This document shows, one piece after another, positions 46,827 through 55,471 of a DNA stretch of 64,000 nucleotides. The DNA comes from Paraburkholderia sp. GTDB taxonomy: Bacteria; Pseudomonadota; Gammaproteobacteria; Burkholderiales; Burkholderiaceae. Location of the stretch: contig NZ_JAPWKB010000012.1 in assembly GCF_028283785.1 (NCBI RefSeq), positions 271,501-335,500 on the forward strand, in the 5' to 3' direction. The translations under genes and the position numbers were made by a program. Each line of letters starts with the position of its first letter. The stretch's first letter is position 1. The notes beneath the pieces were generated by a model that was not told the origin of the DNA, searched no databases, and saw nothing but the letters and a program-made list of their open reading frames with translations.

Positions 46827-49242
46827 AGTGCGCCAGGCCACCGGAGCCACAAGCGTCAGCAGCATCGTCGTGCGCGTGCTGGTGTCGACGGTCGCCGTGA
46901 CGGCCGTTCTGCTGCTCGTGTTGCTGGCCGCGGCCAGCGCCAACACCGAGTTCTTCGACCGTTACTATCAATGGCTCTACGCGGCCAACGTCGCGGTTGC
47001 GCTGATCTTCCTGCTGGTGGTCGCGGCGCTCGTCGTCATCATCGTGACACGGTTGCGCAAGGGCAAGTTCGGCACGCGGCTGCTCGCCAAACTCGCGTTT
47101 TTCTTCGCGCTGGTCGGCGTGGTGCCGGGCGGCATCATCTACGTCGTGTCGTATCAGTTCGTGTCGCGCAGTATCGAATCGTGGTTCGACGTGAATGTCG
47201 AAACCGCGCTGACATCCGGGTTGAACCTTGGACGTGGGATGCTCGACGCGTCGTTGTCGGATTTGCAGACGAAAGGCCGTCTGATGTCCGAACAGCTTGC
47301 TAGCGGCGACGCCAGCGGCACGACGCTCACGCTCTTGCGTCTGCGCGACCAGTTCGGCGTGCAGGACGCGATGATCGTCGAACCGGTGCGCAGCATGTCG
47401 GGCGCGACGCCGGAAATGCACGTGGTCGCTCAGGCGTCGGGCAGTTACGCGAGCCTCGTGCCGAGCGATCTGCCCACGACGCGGATGATCGATCAGGCGC
47501 GTGGACGGGGTTTCGCCGCAATCGAAGGCGAGGTCGACGGCGATCCGCGCGAGCACGGCAACAAGGGCGCGTTGCGGCTGCGGATCGTGCAGCGCATTCC
47601 GGATTCGAACACGGCGCTGTTGCAGCCGGCCGAACGCTTCCTGCAGTTGACGCAACCGGTTTCGCCGTCGTTGGCGCGCAATGCCGACGCCGTGCAACGC
47701 GCGTATCGCGAATATCAGGAGAAGGCGCTCGGACGGACCGGCTTGCGCAAGATGTATATCGGCACGCTGACGCTCGCGCTGTTCCTCGCCACTTTTATCG
47801 CGATGATGCTCGCGCTCGCGCTCGGCAATCAGCTCGCGCGGCCGCTGTTCCTGCTCGCGCAAGGCACGAAGGAAGTGACCGAGGGCGACTACACGCCGAA
47901 GCGCGAAATCAAGTCGCGCGACGAACTCGGTTTCCTCACGCAGTCGTTCAACGCGATGACGCGGCAGTTGTCGGAGGCGCGCGCGGCGGTCGAGAACAAC
48001 CGGATCGCGCTCGAACATTCGAAGAGCTATCTGGAGAGCATTCTCGCGAACCTGACCGCCGGCGTGTTCGTATTCGACCGGCAATTCCGTCTGACCACGG
48101 CCAATCGCGGCGCGGAACGGATTTTCCGTCAGCAGTTTCAGGCGGCGCTCGGTTCGGCGCTCGACCGGATCGGCGTGCTGAGCGAGTTCGGCGGCATGGT
48201 GCGCAAGGCGTTCGCCGATCGTGAGGCGGCGAGCGGCGATGGCCACGACGATCGCGGTCACTGGCAGCAGCAGTTCTCGGTGCAGGTCGCGGGCGAAACC
48301 GAGCCGCTGACGTTGCTCGTGCGTGGCGCGCGCCTCGTGTCCGCGACGGATCGCGACGCGCAGGATATGCAGACGTCCGGCTACGTCGTCGTGTTCGACG
48401 ATATTTCCGACGTGATTTCCGCGCAGCGCTCGGTGGCGTGGGGTGAAGTCGCGCGGCGTCTCGCGCACGAAATCAAGAATCCGCTGACGCCGATTCAATT
48501 GTCGGCGGAACGTCTGCAAATGAAGCTCGCAGACAAGCTCGCGCCGTCGGACGCCGACGTGCTGAAGCGCGGCGCGACGACCATCGTCAATCAGGTCGCG
48601 GCGATGAAGCAGATGGTCGATAATTTCCGCGATTACGCGCGTACGCCGCCGGCGGTGCTCGCGAAATTGCAACTGAACGAGCTGGTCAGCGAAGTGCTGA
48701 CGCTGTACGGCATCGAAGAAGGCAAGAGCACGATTGCGGTGGAACTCGGCGAACGCTTGCCGGTGATCCTCGGCGATGCGACGCAATTGCGTCAGGTTAT
48801 CCACAATCTGCTGCAAAACGCGCAGGATGCGGTGTCCGAGGCCACACAACCCCGTGTGCTGCTGGAGACGAGAACAGTAGAATATGGCGATCCCGACGCG
48901 GAGGGCAAAGCACGCATCGCGGTGCGGCTGACCGTGTCCGATAACGGACCGGGCTTTCCCGCGCGTATCCTGACGCGTGCGTTCGAACCTTACGTGACGA
49001 CCAAGGCCAAAGGGACGGGTCTCGGTCTTGCGATGGTCAAGAAGATCGTCGACGAACACGGCGCGCGGATCGACATTCGTAATCGCATGAAAGCGGGCGA
49101 TGTCATCGAAGGCGCACAGATTTCGATCCTCTTTCTACAACTGGCAGACGATGCCGCGGCATCCGGTTCCGGGCCGCAGGCGGCGCACGGTAGCGCGCCG
49201 CAGGGAACGACAAAAGCAACAGTGCAGACAAGGGCAGCTTAA
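46816..49242 (+). CDS. ntrY: NtrY-like sensor histidine kinase
   Basis: 808 residues. Several N-terminal transmembrane segments (VLVSTVAVTAVLLLVLLAA; YAANVAVALIFLLVVAALVV; LAKLAFFFALVGVVPGGIIYVV), a periplasmic region, a further helix (LTLALFLATFIAMMLALALG), HAMP, a PAS-like domain (SILANLTAGVFVFDRQFRLTTANRGAERIF), HisKA with the phosphoacceptor His near residue 550 (RRLAHEIKNPLTPIQLSAERLQ), and an HATPase (NLLQNAQDAV, GPGFPARILTRAFEPYVTTKAKGTGLGLAMVKKIVDEHG). Start GTG 46816, overlapping DUF4390. With NtrX it senses nitrogen or redox state in related bacteria. A DnaA-box sequence inside (48797) is probably chance. Confidence 0.93.
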   Translation: MLNRVRQATGATSVSSIVVRVLVSTVAVTAVLLLVLLAAASANTEFFDRYYQWLYAANVAVALIFLLVVAALVVIIVTRLRKGKFGTRLLAKLAFFFALVGVVPGGIIYVVSYQFVSRSIESWFDVNVETALTSGLNLGRGMLDASLSDLQTKGRLMSEQLASGDASGTTLTLLRLRDQFGVQDAMIVEPVRSMSGATPEMHVVAQASGSYASLVPSDLPTTRMIDQARGRGFAAIEGEVDGDPREHGNKGALRLRIVQRIPDSNTALLQPAERFLQLTQPVSPSLARNADAVQRAYREYQEKALGRTGLRKMYIGTLTLALFLATFIAMMLALALGNQLARPLFLLAQGTKEVTEGDYTPKREIKSRDELGFLTQSFNAMTRQLSEARAAVENNRIALEHSKSYLESILANLTAGVFVFDRQFRLTTANRGAERIFRQQFQAALGSALDRIGVLSEFGGMVRKAFADREAASGDGHDDRGHWQQQFSVQVAGETEPLTLLVRGARLVSATDRDAQDMQTSGYVVVFDDISDVISAQRSVAWGEVARRLAHEIKNPLTPIQLSAERLQMKLADKLAPSDADVLKRGATTIVNQVAAMKQMVDNFRDYARTPPAVLAKLQLNELVSEVLTLYGIEEGKSTIAVELGERLPVILGDATQLRQVIHNLLQNAQDAVSEATQPRVLLETRTVEYGDPDAEGKARIAVRLTVSDNGPGFPARILTRAFEPYVTTKAKGTGLGLAMVKKIVDEHGARIDIRNRMKAGDVIEGAQISILFLQLADDAAASGSGPQAAHGSAPQGTTKATVQTRAA

Positions 49243-49935
49243 ATGGCAACCATCCTGGTGGTAGACGACGAAATGGGTATCCGGGAATTGCTCTCGGAGA
49301 TCCTCAGCGACGAGGGGCATGTCGTGGAAGCGGCGGAAAACGCGCAGGAGGCGCGCGATTTCCGGCTGCGTCAGGCGCCTGATCTGGTGCTGCTCGACAT
49401 CTGGATGCCCGACACCGACGGCGTGACCCTGTTGAAAGAATGGGCCGCGCAAGGGCAACTGACGATGCCGGTGATCATGATGTCGGGTCACGCAACTATC
49501 GACACGGCAGTCGAAGCGACCAAGATCGGCGCGCTGAACTTCCTCGAAAAGCCGATCGCGCTGCAGAAACTGCTGAAGGCGGTCGAGCAAGGTCTTGCGC
49601 GCGGCAATGCGGCGCCGGCGCCTGGCGGCGCGGCGGCGGTGAAGCCGGTCGCGACGGCGAGTTCGTCGACGGTGGCATCGGCGGCGGCGTTGCCGATGCT
49701 GTCCAGCGACGGCTTGTCGAGCGGCGCGCTGGCGGCGCAAACGGCGTCGATTTCGTTCGACATCCCGCTGCGCGACGCACGCGACGCGTTCGAGCGCGCT
49801 TACTTCGAATATCACCTCGCGCGCGAAAACGGCAGCATGACGCGCGTCGCGGAGAAGACCGGACTGGAGCGCACGCACTTGTATCGCAAGCTCAAACAAC
49901 TCGGCGTCGATCTCGGTAAAAACAAGAGCGAGTGA
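49243..49935 (+). CDS. NtrX-like response regulator lacking an AAA+ domain
   Basis: 230 residues. The receiver domain runs to about residue 120 with the phospho-Asp near residue 52 (LVLLDIWMPDTDG), an Ala/Ser-rich linker of about 55 residues follows, and a Fis-type helix-turn-helix (ARENGSMTRVAEKTGLERTHLYRKLKQLGVDL) closes the protein. Classical NtrX proteins carry an AAA+ sigma54-interaction domain between these two, which is absent. It therefore probably acts at sigma70 promoters. The ATG abuts ntrY's stop (TAAATG). Confidence 0.9.
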   Translation: MATILVVDDEMGIRELLSEILSDEGHVVEAAENAQEARDFRLRQAPDLVLLDIWMPDTDGVTLLKEWAAQGQLTMPVIMMSGHATIDTAVEATKIGALNFLEKPIALQKLLKAVEQGLARGNAAPAPGGAAAVKPVATASSSTVASAAALPMLSSDGLSSGALAAQTASISFDIPLRDARDAFERAYFEYHLARENGSMTRVAEKTGLERTHLYRKLKQLGVDLGKNKSE

Positions 49936-49987
49936 AACTCGCTCGTGCGAGCCCAATTCGAAACTGCAATATTTTTTCGAGAAGGGC

Positions 49988-50016
49988 TTGAACGGCAGCG
50001 TTACCTTTGCTATATT
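49988..50016 (+). promoter_or_regulatory. promoter of tRNA-Phe
   Basis: TTGAAC (49988-49993) and TATATT (50011-50016) are separated by exactly 17 bases, with the tRNA beginning 14 bases after the -10 box. Confidence 0.65.
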
Positions 50017-50029
50017 CTTCTTCTTCGTT

Positions 50030-50105
50030 GGCCCGGTAGCTCAGTTGGTAGAGCAGCGGATTGAAAATCCGCGTGTCGTTGGTTCGATTCCGACCCAGGC
50101 CACCA
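50030..50105 (+). tRNA. tRNA-Phe (anticodon GAA)
   Basis: A 76-base cloverleaf with encoded CCA: D-arm AGCTCAGTTGGTAGAGC, anticodon stem-loop GCGGA-TTGAAAA-TCCGC with anticodon GAA, and T-loop TTCGATT. The acceptor stem 5' GGCCCGG faces 3' CCAGGCC, leaving one C-A mismatch at the fifth pair. A terminator follows seven bases later. Confidence 0.95.
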
Positions 50106-50111
50106 GGATTT

Positions 50112-50146
50112 AAGCCCTAGGAAATCGCAAGTTTCCTGGGGCTTTT
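50112..50146 (+). terminator. terminator after tRNA-Phe
   Basis: AAGCCCTAGGAAA and TTTCCTGGGGCTTTT form a stem with one mismatch around a seven-base loop, ending in T-run CTTTT. Confidence 0.75.
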
Positions 50147-50519
50147 CCTTTTCTGGATGCCTGGCGCATCGTCGTCGCGCGGTGGTTTTTGCCGCGCCCA
50201 GTGTCCGGCGGTGTCGCGCGGTGCATGATAAAATCGCGCCAAGTCAAATACTTAGCGTGAATCGGCGGCGCGATAGCAGCGGCTGCCAGCGGTCGGATCG
50301 ATACGCGGCAATCGGGCCATGCGGCCAGGTCATCAGCCTATATCCGGCGATCGGCGGTATAAGTGCGGCGCGCCTGGCGCGTTTCAGGCGCCGCCTATAC
50401 TGCCTGAGCGCCATTGGGCGCGGCGGCGAGTCCGTCATCCATCGCGTCGCCCTGTTTGCAGCGCGCCACTGGCGCCGTGCACGGCACGCTGAAGCCCTCT
50501 TCATTCACGGAGTTTCACG
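50147..50519. other. leader region of queC with a large hairpin
   Basis: About 370 bases before queC without a supported gene. A GATAAAAT box at 50225-50232 may be part of a promoter. A composite hairpin lies at 50353-50404. No preQ1 riboswitch of a kind I can recognise is present. Confidence 0.4.
50353..50404 (+). promoter_or_regulatory. structured element upstream of queC
   Basis: An outer stem GGCGGTATA (50353-50361) / TATACTGCC (50396-50404), nine pairs including one G-U, encloses an inner stem GCGGCG-CCTG (50365-50376, two-base bulge) / CAGG-CGCCGC (50385-50394) with an eight-base loop. It lies 115 bases before the queC start. It may be an RNA leader structure or a DNA palindrome. Confidence 0.4.
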
Positions 50520-51251
50520 GTGATCCGCAAAGACGCTAAGCGTAGCGCTCTGGTGCTGTTTTCCGGCGGCCAGGATTCCGCCACGTGCCTTGCCTGGGCA
50601 CTCGAACGTTACGAAACGGTCGAGACGCTCGGCTTCGATTACGGTCAGCGGCACCGTGTCGAACTCGAATGCCGCGAAGGATTTCGCAGCGCCGTCGCGC
50701 GCGACTTCCCGCAGTGGGCCGGCCGGCTCGGCGAAGACCACATGATCGACCTATCGGTGCTCGGCTCGATCAGCGATACCGCGATGACCCGCGAAATCGA
50801 AATCGTCGCCACCGCCAACGGTCTGCCGAATACCTTCGTGCCCGGCCGCAATCTGATGTTCATGACGGTCGCGGCGGCGATTGCATACCGGCGAGGCCTG
50901 CAGGTGCTGGTCGGCGGCATGTGCGAGACGGATTTCTCCGGCTATCCGGATTGCCGCGACGACACGATGAAAGCGCTGCAAGTCGCGCTGAACCTCGGCA
51001 TGGACAGCCGCTTCCTGCTCGAAACGCCGCTGATGTGGCTCGACAAGGCCGACACGTGGCGCCTCGCGCATGAATTGGGCGGCGATCCGCTGGTCGAACT
51101 GGTGCGCGTCGAAACGCACACGTGTTACGTCGGCGAGCGCGCGGAGTTGCATGCATGGGGTTTCGGCTGCGGTGAATGCCCGGCGTGCCATCTGCGCAAG
51201 CGCGGCTACGAGGCGTATCTGGCGGGCGAGAAAGTCACGGAACCGGTATAA
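50520..51251 (+). CDS. queC: 7-cyano-7-deazaguanine synthase
   Basis: 243 residues starting at GTG 50520 with a GGAG site ahead. The PP-loop ATP site [17 protein letters not shown] opens the protein, then [13 protein letters not shown] and [20 protein letters not shown], and the C-terminal zinc site [14 protein letters not shown]. It converts 7-carboxy-7-deazaguanine to preQ0 for queuosine. It is followed by queE and queD, although 177 bases separate it from queE. Confidence 0.97.
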   Translation: MIRKDAKRSALVLFSGGQDSATCLAWALERYETVETLGFDYGQRHRVELECREGFRSAVARDFPQWAGRLGEDHMIDLSVLGSISDTAMTREIEIVATANGLPNTFVPGRNLMFMTVAAAIAYRRGLQVLVGGMCETDFSGYPDCRDDTMKALQVALNLGMDSRFLLETPLMWLDKADTWRLAHELGGDPLVELVRVETHTCYVGERAELHAWGFGCGECPACHLRKRGYEAYLAGEKVTEPV

Positions 51252-51428
51252 CGCAGTACCTGACGCGGCATCGGATGCTGCGTCGGCGCATCGAGCTCTT
51301 ACCGCATCATCCGGCGCGCGTCGCCGGTTTCACGATTCGATTCACGCCGTCGGGCCACGCGCAGTCCGGTCACAACGGCGATATTCGCAGCCGCGCAGCA
51401 TCGGCTGACAGCACAGGCAGAAAGCAGC

Positions 51429-52061
51429 ATGACTTACGCGGTCAAGGAAATCTTCTACACGTTGCAGGGCGAAGGCGCGAACGCCGGTCGTCCGGCTGTG
51501 TTCTGCCGGTTCGCCGGCTGCAATCTGTGGTCGGGCCGCGAGGAAGATCGCGCGGATGCCGTGTGCCGCTTCTGCGATACCGATTTCGTCGGCACCGACG
51601 GTGAGAACGGCGGTAAATTTCGCACCGCCGAAGAACTCGTCGCGAAGATCGCGTCGTTGTGGCCTGAAGGCGAGGGCGAACGCTTCGTCGTGTGTACCGG
51701 CGGCGAACCGATGCTGCAGATCGATCAGCCGTTCGTCGATGCGTTGCACGCGGCCGGTTTCGAAATCGCCATCGAAACCAACGGCTCGCTGCCGGTGCTG
51801 GAAACGATCGACTGGATCTGCGTGAGCCCGAAGGCCGACGCGCCGCTGGTCGTCACGAAAGGCAACGAACTGAAGGTCGTGATTCCGCAAGATAATCAGC
51901 GCCTCGCCGATTACGCGAAGCTCGACTTCGAGTATTTCCTCGTCCAGCCGATGGACGGCCCGTCGCGCGATATCAATACCCGGCTCGCGATCGACTGGTG
52001 CAAACGCCATCCGCAATGGCGCCTGTCGATGCAGACCCACAAGTACCTGAACATTCCCTGA
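51429..52061 (+). CDS. queE: 7-carboxy-7-deazaguanine synthase
   Basis: 210 residues of a radical SAM enzyme: KEIFYTLQGEGANAGRPAVFCRFAGCNLW, with the unusual cluster-binding spacing C-x14-C-x2-C (CNLWSGREEDRADAVCRFC), then VCTGGEPMLQ and IAIETNGSLPV. It rearranges 6-carboxytetrahydropterin to CDG. It is six bases before queD. Confidence 0.97.
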   Translation: MTYAVKEIFYTLQGEGANAGRPAVFCRFAGCNLWSGREEDRADAVCRFCDTDFVGTDGENGGKFRTAEELVAKIASLWPEGEGERFVVCTGGEPMLQIDQPFVDALHAAGFEIAIETNGSLPVLETIDWICVSPKADAPLVVTKGNELKVVIPQDNQRLADYAKLDFEYFLVQPMDGPSRDINTRLAIDWCKRHPQWRLSMQTHKYLNIP

Positions 52062-52067
52062 TTTGCC

Positions 52068-52520
52068 GTGCTGACGATTACCCGAAAACTCGAATTCGAC
52101 GCGGGCCACCGCATCCCCGATCACCGCAGCCAGTGCCGTAATCTGCACGGGCATCGCTACGTCCTCGAAATCACGCTGCAAGGCGATCTCGTCGAAACCG
52201 AAGGCGCGCCCGATCGCGGCATGGTGATGGATTTCGCCGACGTGAAGTCGCTCGCCAACGAACATCTGGTCAACGTGTGGGATCACGCGTTTCTGGTCTT
52301 CGAAGGCGACACGCAGGTGCGCGCTTTCCTCGAAACCATGCCCGGCCACAAGACGGTCGTGCTCGACCGCATTCCCACCGTGGAAAACCTGGCGGCCGTC
52401 GCGTTCGACATCCTCGCCAACGTCTACGATGCGCATTACGGCGTGAATCTGCGTCTTCATCAAGTGCGGTTGTACGAGACGCCGAACTGCTGGGCCGACG
52501 TGGTTCGCGACCCGGCCTGA
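52068..52520 (+). CDS. queD: 6-carboxy-5,6,7,8-tetrahydropterin synthase
   Basis: 150 residues starting at GTG 52068. Zinc ligands in FDAGHRIPDH and NLHGHRYVLEI, the catalytic Cys in HRSQCRNLHGH, then GMVMDFADVKSL and WDHAFLV. It uses 7,8-dihydroneopterin triphosphate to start queuosine precursor synthesis. The three que genes read in the order C-E-D although the pathway runs D-E-C. Confidence 0.97.
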   Translation: MLTITRKLEFDAGHRIPDHRSQCRNLHGHRYVLEITLQGDLVETEGAPDRGMVMDFADVKSLANEHLVNVWDHAFLVFEGDTQVRAFLETMPGHKTVVLDRIPTVENLAAVAFDILANVYDAHYGVNLRLHQVRLYETPNCWADVVRDPA

Positions 52521-52750
52521 CGCGGCCTGATCCAAACGTTATTGGCACGGTATGATCGCTTCGATACACACACGGAGCGAGACATGCCGGTTATTGCGTC
52601 GCCGCAAATCGCGCGCGCCGGGCGGCGGGTTGTTTCCGGCGCACACGATGACAACCGCGCCTGCCGCGCGGCTCGCGTCATCCACGACACGCACGCACAT
52701 CTGATATCCCGCGCTCCGGCCCACGTATCTCCACGGCTGGGAGCACGGCG

Positions 52751-53533
52751 ATGAGCACCTTCACCAATCCCCTGAAGCAACGTCTTGCGCAGACCGAACC
52801 GCTGTTCGGCCTGTGGCTTTCGCTCGGCAGCGACGCCGCCGCCGAAGCGCTCGCGCACGCCGGTTTCGACTGGCTGCTGATCGACATGGAGCACGCGCCC
52901 AACGACAGCGTCGATGTCGCGTCGCAATTGCGCGCGATCGCCGCCGCGCATCTGCCTTCGGAGCCGGTCGTGCGTCTGCCGTCGCACGATCCGTGGATCG
53001 TCAAGCGCGTGATGGATGCGGGCGCGCGCACGCTGATGTTTCCGAATGTCGAAACTGCGGAACAAACCGCACAGATTGTGTGTTCTACCCGTTATCCGGA
53101 CGTCGATTCGCCGGACGGCACGCGCGGCGTCGCGGGCATGGTGCGCGCGGCCGCCTACGGCATGCGGCGCGACTACGTGCAAAGCGCCAACGCGCAGATC
53201 GCGACCATCGTGCAGATCGAATCGAAGCGTGCGGTCGATGAGATCGACGAGATCGCGGCCACGCCGGGTGTCGATTGCCTGTTCGTCGGACCGGCGGATC
53301 TTGCTGCGAGCCTCGGTCATCTGGGCGATGCAAAGCATCCGGAAGTCCAGGAAGCCATCGCGCATGTCGCGGCGGCCGGCAACAAGGCAGGAATCGCGAC
53401 AGGAATTTTTACGTTGGATGCGGCCGGCGCGCGGCAGTCACGCGAAGCCGGGTTTCGTTTCATCGCGCTCGGCGCGGATGTCGTGTGGCTGCTGCGCTCG
53501 ACCCGTCAGGCGTTGCAGGAGGTGAGGTCATGA
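52751..53533 (+). CDS. HpaI/HpcH-type aldolase
   Basis: 260 residues, a class II (metal-dependent) pyruvate aldolase barrel: LFGLWLSLGSDAAAEALAHAGFDWLLIDMEHAPND, VVRLPSHDPWIVKRVMDAGARTLMFPNVETAEQ, ATIVQIESKRAVDEIDEIAATPGVDCLFVGPADLAASLG. The metal Glu (QIES) and Asp (GPADL), and the base Asp/His pattern, are typical of 4-hydroxy-2-oxoheptanedioate and 2-keto-3-deoxy sugar acid aldolases. Substrate unknown. The stop overlaps the next start (ATGA). Confidence 0.92.
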   Translation: MSTFTNPLKQRLAQTEPLFGLWLSLGSDAAAEALAHAGFDWLLIDMEHAPNDSVDVASQLRAIAAAHLPSEPVVRLPSHDPWIVKRVMDAGARTLMFPNVETAEQTAQIVCSTRYPDVDSPDGTRGVAGMVRAAAYGMRRDYVQSANAQIATIVQIESKRAVDEIDEIAATPGVDCLFVGPADLAASLGHLGDAKHPEVQEAIAHVAAAGNKAGIATGIFTLDAAGARQSREAGFRFIALGADVVWLLRSTRQALQEVRS

Positions 53534-54237
53534 AGGGTGGTAAGCAGTTCCTGATGAGCGTCGCGGCATGCGCCGCGTTCGCAGCCAGCGCCGTCGTTTC
53601 GGCGCAAACCATGATGCCGAAGGCAAGCGATCCGGAGACGCAAAACGCCGTCGCCGATTACAACGCGGGCAATCTGACGGCGGCGCTCGCCGAGTTTCGC
53701 AAGGCGGCGCAGCACGGCAGCCGGCTCGCCGAATTCAATTACGCGATGATGTTGCTGAACGGCGAAGGCACGACGCCGGATGTCGATGAAGGCAAGAAGT
53801 GGCTGCGCAAGGCCGCCGACGCGAACATGTCGCACGCGCAATATGTGTACGGCAAGATGTACGACGATGGCGAGTTCGTCGGGCGCGATCCGGCCGAGGC
53901 GCATCGGTGGTTTCTGAAGGCGGCGCAGCAAGGTCACGTGCTGGCGGAACTTGCGCTGGCTAATCAGTTTCTCGACGGACGCGGCACGGATCGCGACAAC
54001 CGGCAGGCGTTCGTCTGGTACAAGAAAGCCGCCGAAGGCGGCGATATGACCGCGCAATACGTGACCGGCTCGTTCTACGAGCGCGGCGGCGACGGCGTGG
54101 ACCGTAACATCAACGTGGCGCGTGCATACTACGCAGCGGCGGCCGCGCAGGGCGATCCGGCGGCGCGCCTGAAGTATCAGCAACTGACCGCGCAATTGCA
54201 GCAATCGCAGCAGCCGAAGGACGCGAAGCCGCAATGA
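53530..54237 (+). CDS. secreted Sel1-repeat protein
   Basis: 235 residues with a signal peptide ending VVSAQT. Four or five Sel1-like (TPR-related) repeats of 36 residues follow, seen in SRLAEFNYAMMLLNGEGTTPDVDEGKKWLRKAADANMSHAQYVYGKMYDDG and the next units. Sel1 proteins scaffold protein complexes in the envelope. A Gln/Lys-rich tail ends it. It is coupled to the aldolase gene. Confidence 0.92.
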   Translation: MKGGKQFLMSVAACAAFAASAVVSAQTMMPKASDPETQNAVADYNAGNLTAALAEFRKAAQHGSRLAEFNYAMMLLNGEGTTPDVDEGKKWLRKAADANMSHAQYVYGKMYDDGEFVGRDPAEAHRWFLKAAQQGHVLAELALANQFLDGRGTDRDNRQAFVWYKKAAEGGDMTAQYVTGSFYERGGDGVDRNINVARAYYAAAAAQGDPAARLKYQQLTAQLQQSQQPKDAKPQ

Positions 54238-54259
54238 TGTTCCGACGGTCGCAGACATG

Positions 54260-54292
54260 AAAAAAGGGCGCTCGTTCGAGCGCCCTTTTTTT
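54260..54292. terminator. bidirectional terminator between the Sel1 gene and mrdB
   Basis: AAAAAAGGGCGCTCG and CGAGCGCCCTTTTTTT form a perfect stem with a tiny loop (TT region); both strands carry T-runs. Confidence 0.9.
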
Positions 54293-54312
54293 CGGCAACG
54301 CGATACGCGCCG

Positions 54313-55461
54313 TCAGCTCTGCATCAGCCGCTTCTGTCGCGCGACGCTCATGATCAAACCGACCGCAACGCCGAGCGTCGTCAGCGCCGTGCCGCCGTAA
54401 CTCATGAACGGCAACGGCACGCCGACCACCGGCAGAATGCCGCTGACCATCCCGATGTTGACGAACGCGTAGGTGAAGAACGCCATGGTCAGGGAGCCGG
54501 CCAGTAATCGCGCGAACAGCGTTGCCCCGTTCGCCGCGATATACAAGCCACGCACGATCAGCAACATGTAGAGCGTCAACAGCACGAGACCGCCCGCCAG
54601 CCCGAACTCCTCGGAGAACACCGCGAAGATGAAGTCGGTGTGCTTTTCAGGGATGAATTCCAGGTGAGCCTGCGTGCCCTTCAGCCAGCCCTTGCCGAAG
54701 GTGCCGCCCGAGCCGATCGCGATGACCGCCTGGATGGTGTGGAAACCCTTGCCGAGCGGGTCGGACGTCGGGTCGAGCAGCGTGCAGATGCGGTGCTTCT
54801 GATAGTCGTGCATCAACGGCCATTGCACCTCGGGCTGACAGATCTTGTCCTGAAATGCCGCAATCGATCCCACCGCGATCACGCCTGCGATCAGCACCGG
54901 CACGATCAGCTTGAAGCTCAAGCCCGCGAAATAGATGACGAACAAACCCGCCGCGAACACCAGCACCGCCGTGCCGAGGTCGGGCTGTTTCGCGATCAGT
55001 CCGACCGGCACCATCAGGATGATCAGCCCAACCAGATAGTCGTACCAGCGCATCACGCCTTCGCGCCGCTGGTAGTACCACGCGAGCATCAGCGGCGTGG
55101 CGATCTTCAGGATTTCGGACGGCTGGATCACCACGCCGACGTTGATCCAGCGCTTGGCGCCTTTGCGCGTCAGCCCGAACATCGCCACCGCGACCAGTAA
55201 CGCGACGCCGAAGGTGTACAGCGGCACCGCGAAACGCATCAGCGTAGTGGGCGGCACGTTCGCGAGGCCCCACATCAGCACGAAGGTCAGCAAGATGTTG
55301 CGCAGCTGGTCTTCGACGCGGCCAGGCATATCGAGCGTCGCGCTATACAGCGTGACGATGCCGACGCACAGCAGCAGAAAAACGATCAGTGCGAGCGGGC
55401 GGTCGAAGCCCACGAACATGCTCTTGATGCGATCGAGCCAGGCGCGCTTGTCGAATTGCAT
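54313..55461 (-). CDS. mrdB: rod shape-determining peptidoglycan polymerase RodA
   Basis: 382 residues of the SEDS family with about ten membrane helices. Landmarks: FDRPLALIVFLLLCVGIVTLYSA, KGAKRWINVGVVIQPSEILKIATPLMLAWYYQR, KQPDLGTAVLVFAAGLFVIYFAGL, GSGGTFGKGWLKGTQAHLEFIPEKHTDFIFAVFSEEFGL and GVPLPFMSYGGTALTTLGVAVGLIMSV. It polymerises glycan strands with PBP2. ATG 55459-55461 has AAGGAGA ahead. It is last in the leftward mre/mrd cluster. Confidence 0.98.
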   Translation of the reverse strand: MQFDKRAWLDRIKSMFVGFDRPLALIVFLLLCVGIVTLYSATLDMPGRVEDQLRNILLTFVLMWGLANVPPTTLMRFAVPLYTFGVALLVAVAMFGLTRKGAKRWINVGVVIQPSEILKIATPLMLAWYYQRREGVMRWYDYLVGLIILMVPVGLIAKQPDLGTAVLVFAAGLFVIYFAGLSFKLIVPVLIAGVIAVGSIAAFQDKICQPEVQWPLMHDYQKHRICTLLDPTSDPLGKGFHTIQAVIAIGSGGTFGKGWLKGTQAHLEFIPEKHTDFIFAVFSEEFGLAGGLVLLTLYMLLIVRGLYIAANGATLFARLLAGSLTMAFFTYAFVNIGMVSGILPVVGVPLPFMSYGGTALTTLGVAVGLIMSVARQKRLMQS

Positions 55462-55471
55462 GCCTTTCTCC

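Noticed and set aside
48797..48805. TTATCCACA inside ntrY
   Set aside because: A single box in coding sequence far from other DnaA sites; probably incidental.
50147..50519. preQ1 riboswitch upstream of queC
   Set aside because: I could not find the pseudoknot and A-rich tail of known classes; only a generic hairpin is present.
52521..52750. Possible small genes between queD and the aldolase
   Set aside because: Frames on both strands are Arg-rich with no ribosome site or family likeness.
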